25,902 nt of DNA from an uncultured Clostridia bacterium (GTDB taxonomy: Bacteria > Bacillota > Clostridia > Christensenellales > Aristaeellaceae), in contig CAKUFI010000036.1 of the NCBI GenBank assembly GCA_934647305.1, positions 1 to 25,902 of the forward strand. Reading direction: 5' to 3'. This document shows positions 20,205 through 25,902 of the stretch, piece by piece. The position numbers and the translations under genes were made by a program. Below the pieces are notes generated by a model. That model was not told where the DNA came from. It worked only from the letters and a program-made list of their open reading frames with translations, and did not search any database. Each line of letters begins with the position of its first letter. Within the stretch, counting starts at the first letter, position 1.

Positions 20205-23200
20205 ATGACAGAACGAACCAGGCTGCATGTCGTGCCGGTGTCGATGATCGACCGGGCGAACCGGCAGGCGGTCGAGGTGTATACGCGCCTTGAGGGCAAG
20301 ACGATTCACGCAGTGCTGCGGGCGGTGGACGCTGCCTGCGGCGAAGTGATCTGCGAAGAGGAAGTTGGCATTGCCTCGGGCGAAGGCCACGCGCGCGCAA
20401 TGCTTCCCTGCCCCGAGCGGGCGCGGCAGGTGCGCTGGGAGCTGCGGTCGCTTTCGGGCGAGCTGCTGGCGAGCGAGGAGGGAACCTGGGAGAAGCCCCG
20501 TCAGTGGCGCGTCTATATCATGATTTCCTCGCACACCGACATCGGCCTGCACAACTCGCAGTACATCCAGCGCTACAACAGCTCGCGCTTCCTGAAGCAG
20601 GCGATGGCGCTGTGCGACCAGACCGCCGACCGGCCGCCCGAAAACCGGTATCGCTACACGGTCGAGGGCACCTGGTTCTTCGGCAACTACGCGCTCGACC
20701 GCGGCGCGCGCGCGGCGAAAAGGCTGGTGCGCGAGTACGTGGAGCCCGGGAAGATCGGCGTGTGCGCGGGGCTTGCGGGTAACCACACGCAGGTGTACGG
20801 CCTGGAGGAGCTGTGCCGCTCGACCTATGAAAAGGGCAGGCTGCAGCGCGAGGCGGGCGTGGACAGCCACACCCTGACCATGATCGACAACAACGGCCTG
20901 AGCTGGGCAATGGTCGGGCCGTACGCCGAGGCCGGATATAAGCACATCATCTTCTCGCCCAACCAGTGGAACCCGCTGCCCTCGCGCACCTGGCTGCAGG
21001 AGACCGGCGTGGAGGGCGCGACCTGGAACACCGAGGGCAAGGGCGGCGCGGCGCGCATCGACATGAACTTCGACAGCGACCTGCCCCGCATCTTCTACTG
21101 GCAGAGCGCCCAGGGCGGCGAAAAAATCCTGGTACACTCGGGCGGCAACTACGGCCACGGCGGCGTGGTGTTCGGGCTGTACCCGGCGGCGAACGGGCGC
21201 AGCATGCCCTGGATCACGCCCGTCCGGCGCATGGAGAACGCCATGGCGCATAACCTGCCCCGCATCGAGGCGAAATACCCCTATGAAATCTGGCTGACGG
21301 CCAGCTATGGCGACGATCAGGCTCCCGACCTCGACCAGGTGGACGCGATGGCCGCCTGGAACCAGCAGTGGCAGTGGCCGCGCTTCGAGGCGCTGGGCAG
21401 CCCCGACCGGGTGCTGGACGAGTTCCGCGAGAAATACGACGCGGTGATTCCCACGCTGCGCGGCGACCTGACCGGCGGCTGGTATCAGCACCCCGTCTCC
21501 GCGCCCGAGCTGCTGGCCGACAAGTTCGCCGCCGACCGTGCACTGCCCACCGCCGAAAAGCTGGCCGCGCTGGCCGCGCTGCTCGACCCGGGCTACCTCT
21601 ACCCCGCCGAGGCCTTTGACCGCGCCTGGCGCGCTCTCTTGTGCAACGACGAGCACTCCTACGGCACCAGCGGCTATCAGGGGCGGCGGGTGTACGAGAC
21701 CTGGATGCAGCACAGGGCCTGGATCGAGCGGGCCGAAACGACCGCGCGGCAGGAGGCGGACGCGGCGCTTCGCTGCATCGCCTCGAAAATCCAGTCGAAT
21801 GGCGAGCAGGTCGTGGCTTTCAACCCCGCCGCTCAGACGCGCACCGAGCTGCTCTCGTTTGAAGGTGGACAGGCGCTCTCCGATCTGCCCTCCTTCGGCT
21901 ACGCGGTGATTCCCGCGGCGCAGTTTACCCGTCCTCAGCCCGAGATTCAGGAAACTGAAACCCCGCCGGTCGTCGAAAACGCCTTCTACCGGGTCGCCTT
22001 CAGTGAAAACGGCGGCATTTCCTCGATCGTGGACAAGGCGCTCGCGCGCGAGCTGCTCGACCGGACGAGCGAATATCCGGCCGGCTGCTTCGTCTATACC
22101 GAGGACAACCACCGCTCCTTCCACACCCCGGGCAGGGCGCGCTTCACCGTCGAAAAAGACGAATTCAGTATCCGCGTGACCGCCCGCATGGACGAGGCCT
22201 GCTCCGGCGCGGCGATCTGCCAGCAGGTCACGCTGCCCGCGCATGAAAAGCGCATCGAGATCGACAACCGCCTCGAGCACGTGCGCGGCCTGTTCAACGA
22301 CTGCCGCTACAGCCGCTACGCCTACTACGCCTTCCCGTTTGATGTGCCCGGCGCGCGCAGGCTGTGTCATCTGGGCGGGTGCGTCGCCGAGTACGGACGC
22401 GACCTGACCGGGCACGGCACCGACGTGTACATGGCGGCCAACGAGTGGTGCTGCGCGCAGAACGGCCAGGCGGGCGTCGGCCTGATGCAGCTGGACAGCG
22501 AGCTGGTCGAGTTCGACCACATCCACCCCGACAAGACCGACTTCGGCCATCCCGGCGAGGGCGCGCAGGTCTTCTGCTACCTGGCCAACGACTGGCTGCA
22601 GATGCACACCTGGGGCGGCAGCGCGATGAACTTCCGCTTCCGGTACGCCATCACCTCGTTTGCGGGCGACTACGCGCAGGCGGGCCTGCCTGAAATGGCC
22701 GAGCGCTTCGCGCATCCGCCGCTGCTGACCCGGATCGGCGCGCAGGCAGGCAGTCTGCCCCCGCGCATGAGCTTCCTTTCAAGCGGCGCGCGGCTGGTGA
22801 CCCTGAAGCGGGCCGAGGACGGCAATGGCCTGATCGCCCGGCTCTACGGCGCGAAGGACGATTCGCTGAACGCGCAGGGGCCGCTTTCCGCACTCACGGT
22901 CGAGCGAAACAGCGTGGACGAGCGGCCGATGCAGTCTGTATCGGGCGACGCGGCCGCCTTCCGCACGCTGCGGCTGGGCAGCGGACAGGTGCGCCTGAAC
23001 GCGCGCACGGAGCCTGAGACGCGCGGCCTGGGCGCGGCGCGCACTGAAATCGGCGCGACCTATACCGGCCTGATCGATGCGCCCCGGGCGGCGCGCGGCG
23101 AGCTCCCCGGGCGGATGTACCTGCTGTGGGGCCGGTGCATGGAGAAGGATCTGGGCTGCTACGAGGTCTTCCGCGGGGAGGAAAACGGCTTTGCCTGCAC

Positions 23201-23369
23201 GGACGAAACGCTCGTCGCCCGCGTGAAGCAGGAAAAATACTGTGTCGGGCGGTACGTCGACGACGGCCTGAAGCCTAACGCTCGCTATTTCTACCGCGTG
23301 CGTGCCGTGGACAAAAGCGGCCGGCCCGGCCCGCTGAGCGCCGAGTTCTCCGGCCACACGAAGGAGTAA
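20205..23369 (+). CDS. GH38-like alpha-mannosidase family protein with C-terminal Fn3 domain
   Basis: A 1054-residue protein resembling glycoside hydrolase family 38. After an N-terminal beta-rich part (1-100) come HTDIGLHNS (metal ligands H110 and D112), TVEGTWFFGN and MIDNNGLSW (D228, the likely nucleophile aspartate). LLCNDEHSYG (D482-H484) follows as the second metal or catalytic-region motif. Residues about 590-940 are the all-beta C-terminal region (VENAFYRVAF onward). The last about 90 residues are a fibronectin type III-like domain. No signal peptide is present, so it probably acts on imported oligosaccharides in the cytoplasm. GGAGGAG precedes ATG 20205; the in-frame extension to 20127 overlaps the promoter. 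It lies downstream of the importer genes. Fold is fairly sure; mannoside specificity is family-based. Confidence 0.82.
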   Translation: MTERTRLHVVPVSMIDRANRQAVEVYTRLEGKTIHAVLRAVDAACGEVICEEEVGIASGEGHARAMLPCPERARQVRWELRSLSGELLASEEGTWEKPRQWRVYIMISSHTDIGLHNSQYIQRYNSSRFLKQAMALCDQTADRPPENRYRYTVEGTWFFGNYALDRGARAAKRLVREYVEPGKIGVCAGLAGNHTQVYGLEELCRSTYEKGRLQREAGVDSHTLTMIDNNGLSWAMVGPYAEAGYKHIIFSPNQWNPLPSRTWLQETGVEGATWNTEGKGGAARIDMNFDSDLPRIFYWQSAQGGEKILVHSGGNYGHGGVVFGLYPAANGRSMPWITPVRRMENAMAHNLPRIEAKYPYEIWLTASYGDDQAPDLDQVDAMAAWNQQWQWPRFEALGSPDRVLDEFREKYDAVIPTLRGDLTGGWYQHPVSAPELLADKFAADRALPTAEKLAALAALLDPGYLYPAEAFDRAWRALLCNDEHSYGTSGYQGRRVYETWMQHRAWIERAETTARQEADAALRCIASKIQSNGEQVVAFNPAAQTRTELLSFEGGQALSDLPSFGYAVIPAAQFTRPQPEIQETETPPVVENAFYRVAFSENGGISSIVDKALARELLDRTSEYPAGCFVYTEDNHRSFHTPGRARFTVEKDEFSIRVTARMDEACSGAAICQQVTLPAHEKRIEIDNRLEHVRGLFNDCRYSRYAYYAFPFDVPGARRLCHLGGCVAEYGRDLTGHGTDVYMAANEWCCAQNGQAGVGLMQLDSELVEFDHIHPDKTDFGHPGEGAQVFCYLANDWLQMHTWGGSAMNFRFRYAITSFAGDYAQAGLPEMAERFAHPPLLTRIGAQAGSLPPRMSFLSSGARLVTLKRAEDGNGLIARLYGAKDDSLNAQGPLSALTVERNSVDERPMQSVSGDAAAFRTLRLGSGQVRLNARTEPETRGLGAARTEIGATYTGLIDAPRAARGELPGRMYLLWGRCMEKDLGCYEVFRGEENGFACTDETLVARVKQEKYCVGRYVDDGLKPNARYFYRVRAVDKSGRPGPLSAEFSGHTKE

Positions 23370-23376
23370 TCCACTG

Positions 23377-23421
23377 AAAAACGCCCGTCGCTCAGTCCCA
23401 TCCGGGGCCGTGCGGCGGGCG
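23377..23421 (-). terminator. intrinsic terminator between convergent genes
   Basis: CGCCCGTCGC (23382-23391) and GCGGCGGGCG (23412-23421) pair over 10 bp with one G-U wobble. On the minus strand the stem is followed by TTTTT (23377-23381), a canonical terminator for the AraC-type regulator gene. On the plus strand the following run is weaker. Confidence 0.8.
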
Positions 23422-23428
23422 CGGTTCG

Positions 23429-25639
23429 TTATTCCCTTTCCTGCATGTACTTGCGGTACTCGCCGGGGGTCATGCCGACGATCTGCTTAAAGCGGCGAAT
23501 GAAGCTGTTGGCGTTGAGGAAGCCCACCTCCATGCCGATCTCCGCGACCGACATGTTGGTGCGCAGCAGCAGCCGCTTCGACTGGTCCATGCGCAGCTGG
23601 GCGATGTAATCGCTGGGCAGCATGCCCGCCTTGCGCTTGAACAGCTCGGCCAGCGTGGTCATGCTCATGCCGTACTCATCGGCCAGCTGCTGCACGGACA
23701 GCTCCGCGTCGTTATAGTGCTGCAGCAGGTACTGGTGAATCTCGTCGATCTGGCGGCTCTCCTCCTCGCCGGCGGTCTGGGCCTCCATGGCCAGGCGGAA
23801 GCGCTCGCACAGCGCATCGAGCAGCGGCCTGAATTCCTCGGGCGACTGATACTGCAAAATCAGGTAGCTTTCGGCGTAGTCGAGCGCCAGCTGTGCCTTG
23901 CCGTGCGCCTCGCAGTAGCGCTTGAGCAGCTGGATCAGGTTGTTGCTCAGCACCCTCAGCTCGGGCACGCTGGCCTCGGGGCGGGGCTGCTTGAGCTCGT
24001 AGAGCATGCACTGCACGCTGGCGGCGTCCCCGGCCTCGAGCGCCCGCTCGATTTTTTCCACGCGCAGCGAACAGGGCTGGGCCAGGGAAATCGAGGCGTA
24101 CATGAGCAGGCCGGTCATGCCGCCCGAGGTCATGATTTCGTCGGTCACCATGGCCTCGACATAGGAGATCGGGATGCGCTGCAGCTCGTACTGCAGGCTG
24201 CCGACCGCGACGCAGCGCACGCTTTCCTCCCCGGCCAGGCGCTTGAGCACGCCGCCGATGGCCTCCCGACTGGCGCTCGGGCCGGTCAGTATGACGGCGT
24301 AGCGATCGGCCTGAAGCTGCTGAGCGATCATCTGCAGGCCCTCAGGCAGGAGCGAGCGCACCTGGCGGCTCATTTCGTGCATCGCGCGCGGCTGACGGTA
24401 GTCGATCACGCACACGCGGAAGATCGACGCGTAGGCCGAGATGCCGAAAAAGCGCTGCAGCTGATTGCTCTCCTCGACGTTCTTCATGTCGCCCTTGAAC
24501 AGCTTGTAGGTCAGATAGGCCTGCATGTCGCTCACGCTGGAGCGCATGAGCATGTTCTGATTGCCCAGATCCTCCATGGCGTGGTAGATGTTGTTGTAAT
24601 CGTCCTTGTCGCCGGCTTCGCCCTCGACCAGCTCGCTGGCCTTGCTGCGCAGGCGGCGGATGGGCTGATAGTTCCTGCGCGAAATCAGCAGCGCCAGCGT
24701 CACGCCGAAGAGCAGCGTGATCAGCATCATGATGATGAAGCCCAGCGACACCGCGTGCAGCCGCTTTTCCATCGCGCCGAAGAGCACAGTGGTATAGCGC
24801 AGGCCGAACATGTTCGAGCGCGTGCTGACCAGTATGCAGTCCTGCCCTCCCACGCGCAGCTTGCAGGTATACGCCCCTGACGCCTCGGAAAGACCGCTGT
24901 TTTCCAGCGCGCTCAGGTAGTCGTCCATCGAGCGCTGCGCGTCATTAAAGACGCTGGCCAGCGGGTACAGACTGTCGCTCTCGTGCACCATGGCCAGTCC
25001 GCTGTTGCCCGTCAGCGCGCCCTCAAACAGCGCCTCGACGGCCGATTGTGGGATATAGTACAGCAGATACTTGGCGTTGCCCGCCTCGTGCATGAGCAGG
25101 AAAAAGCCCTGCCGACTGCCGGTCACCCGCAGCACCCTGGCGCAGGCCACGCGCACCGGGTCGAGCATCGCCTGAAAGGCCGCCTCGTCGCGAACGCCTT
25201 CGATCGGATAGGAGGCGAGAAAGCGGGCGAGCGAGTACGACGTGCTGCTGGAATACAGAAAGCGGTCGCCCCGGCAGTACAGGAAGGCCGAAGCGCCGTT
25301 GTTGGTCGACACGCCGAGCGCCTTGAGCTGGATCTTCAGCAGGCGCACCTGCTCAAAGTCAGACGGCTCAAAGGAGTCTCCCAGCCGGTCGTTGCCCAGC
25401 AGCGCGCCGAAAAAGTCGACCGCCTGCTGCACCTGCCGCTCGCAGGCCTCCTCCGCCATGCGCGCGTCGTCAATCGTCAGCTGCATCGCCTGCTCGTTGA
25501 CGGGCTCCATAAAGATGTAGTAGATCAGCGCGCTCGACACGAGCACGGGCAGCAGAAACACCAGGAGATACGAGCACGCCATCTGCAGATAGGTGCTCCC
25601 TTTGCGCTTTTCCGAGGCGCGCGAGCTTTCGCCGCTCAT
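23429..25639 (-). CDS. membrane-anchored AraC-family transcriptional regulator
   Basis: A 736-residue one-component regulator. TM1 (about 18-44) and TM2 (about 298-322) bracket an extracellular domain of about 250 residues of the dCache-like size. A cytoplasmic linker of about 300 residues and a C-terminal AraC double helix-turn-helix (about 635-733) follow: VQQLADEYGMSMTTLAELFKR, then IGMEVGFLNANSFIRRFK and MTPGEYRKY. Such proteins combine the sensor of a YesM kinase with the DNA-binding part of YesN in one chain. It converges on the glycosidase gene and likely controls carbohydrate genes, possibly including that one. The ribosome binding site is weak (GGTGAG). The promoter and an 18-bp palindrome lie just upstream. 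Confidence 0.9.
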   Translation of the reverse strand: MSGESSRASEKRKGSTYLQMACSYLLVFLLPVLVSSALIYYIFMEPVNEQAMQLTIDDARMAEEACERQVQQAVDFFGALLGNDRLGDSFEPSDFEQVRLLKIQLKALGVSTNNGASAFLYCRGDRFLYSSSTSYSLARFLASYPIEGVRDEAAFQAMLDPVRVACARVLRVTGSRQGFFLLMHEAGNAKYLLYYIPQSAVEALFEGALTGNSGLAMVHESDSLYPLASVFNDAQRSMDDYLSALENSGLSEASGAYTCKLRVGGQDCILVSTRSNMFGLRYTTVLFGAMEKRLHAVSLGFIIMMLITLLFGVTLALLISRRNYQPIRRLRSKASELVEGEAGDKDDYNNIYHAMEDLGNQNMLMRSSVSDMQAYLTYKLFKGDMKNVEESNQLQRFFGISAYASIFRVCVIDYRQPRAMHEMSRQVRSLLPEGLQMIAQQLQADRYAVILTGPSASREAIGGVLKRLAGEESVRCVAVGSLQYELQRIPISYVEAMVTDEIMTSGGMTGLLMYASISLAQPCSLRVEKIERALEAGDAASVQCMLYELKQPRPEASVPELRVLSNNLIQLLKRYCEAHGKAQLALDYAESYLILQYQSPEEFRPLLDALCERFRLAMEAQTAGEEESRQIDEIHQYLLQHYNDAELSVQQLADEYGMSMTTLAELFKRKAGMLPSDYIAQLRMDQSKRLLLRTNMSVAEIGMEVGFLNANSFIRRFKQIVGMTPGEYRKYMQERE

Positions 25640-25673
25640 CGGCTCACCGTCCGTTTCATCTGTTGATTCCGCA

Positions 25674-25691
25674 TGTATCTTGCAAGATACA
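25674..25691. promoter_or_regulatory. 18-bp perfect palindrome, candidate operator
   Basis: TGTATCTTGCAAGATACA is perfectly self-complementary. It lies between the -10 box (25701-25706) and the start codon (25639), covering about +3 to +20 of the predicted transcript. This is a position where a bound dimer would block transcription. The regulator itself or another repressor could bind here. Confidence 0.75.
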
Positions 25692-25700
25692 AATAATGTT

Positions 25701-25729
25701 ATTATAGCGCGTCAAGTCGGCCTGCGCAA
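25701..25729 (-). promoter_or_regulatory. promoter of the membrane-anchored AraC regulator
   Basis: On the minus strand TTGCGC (25724-25729) and TATAAT (25701-25706) have a 17-bp spacer. The -10 is perfect, the -35 is weak (3 of 6). Transcription would start near 25694, beside the palindrome. Confidence 0.65.
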
Positions 25730-25866
25730 GCGGTGTGCCATATTTTTGTCGTCATTTTACAGGAATTGTCGTCCGGCTCAAAACCCTGCGCTTTCGCGCG
25801 CGCACAAAAACGCCCCCGCACGTTTCGTGTGGACCGTTCCCATCAAAACGGACAGTGCAAAAAAGC

Positions 25867-25902
25867 ACCTCCTGTTGTAGAATAGAAACTACAACAGGAG
25901 GT
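25867..25902. promoter_or_regulatory. 14-bp perfect inverted repeat containing a -10-like box and a Shine-Dalgarno
   Basis: ACCTCCTGTTGTAG (25867-25880) and CTACAACAGGAGGT (25889-25902) are perfect inverted repeats around an 8-nt centre. TAGAAT (25878-25883) resembles a -10 box, and AGGAGGT at the window edge is a full Shine-Dalgarno. A + strand gene probably begins just beyond the window. The dyad would be an operator over its promoter or, if transcribed from farther upstream, a hairpin hiding the ribosome binding site. A mobile-element end is also possible. The rest of 25730-25866 shows only a GTGC-AAAAAA-GCAC dyad (25855-25868). Confidence 0.6.

Noticed and set aside
19782..22715. Very long minus-strand open frame (977 codons) opposite the GH38-like gene
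   Set aside because: It is an antisense shadow of a GC-rich gene: low-complexity Ala/Arg/Val-rich translation without motifs, running through the promoter and repeats.

Overview
The window looks like chromosomal DNA of a GC-rich anaerobic member of the Clostridia (Bacillota), probably from a gut or rumen community. The reasons are strong AGGAGG-type ribosome binding sites, sigma-A-like promoters, monomeric and sensory [FeFe] hydrogenases, a YesM/YesN-type two-component pair, and a sugar ABC importer encoded without its own ATPase. No rRNA, tRNA, CRISPR array, transposase or phage gene was recognised. The family or genus cannot be fixed from this sequence.

Left part (1-6325, + strand): a hydrogen-metabolism operon. 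After the tail of an unknown gene come a small APH-fold kinase-like protein, two tandem thioredoxin-like [2Fe-2S] ferredoxins, a PAS-containing sensory-type [FeFe] hydrogenase (group C-like) and an overlapping SpoIIE/PP2C phosphatase. After a 676-bp repeat-filled gap comes a catalytic-type monomeric [FeFe] hydrogenase. The likely logic is that the sensory hydrogenase reads H2 or redox state and passes it through the phosphatase to control hydrogenase expression. 6743-7915 encodes a FliB-type flagellin lysine N-methylase.

Middle (8433-12250, - strand): a secreted class-3 lipase-like protein, then a two-gene unit pairing a cytoplasmic BMP-domain protein (with a ParB-like N-terminal segment) and a metallophosphoesterase.

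Right part (12683-25639): a carbohydrate-use locus. A YesM-like sensor kinase and a YesN-like AraC response regulator (- strand) are divergent from a solute-binding protein, two CUT1-type permeases and a large GH38-like glycosidase (+ strand). A membrane-anchored AraC-type regulator (- strand) converges on the glycosidase. The divergent promoter region carries a 12-bp direct repeat at exactly 21-bp spacing, just upstream of the importer promoter, and is the best candidate response-regulator operator.

The most unusual feature lies between the genes. Five long intergenic gaps (4228-4903, 6326-6742, 7916-8432, 12251-12682, 19434-20204) are filled with a mosaic family of short hairpin cassettes. 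Sub-modules recur in both orientations. One cassette occurs five times with a constant 7-bp stem and 21-nt loop; the loop is conserved while the stem changes in a fully compensatory way (three different stems). Palindromes of this family abut the stop codons of two genes. This looks like a mobile or structured nucleic-acid element family that I cannot name.
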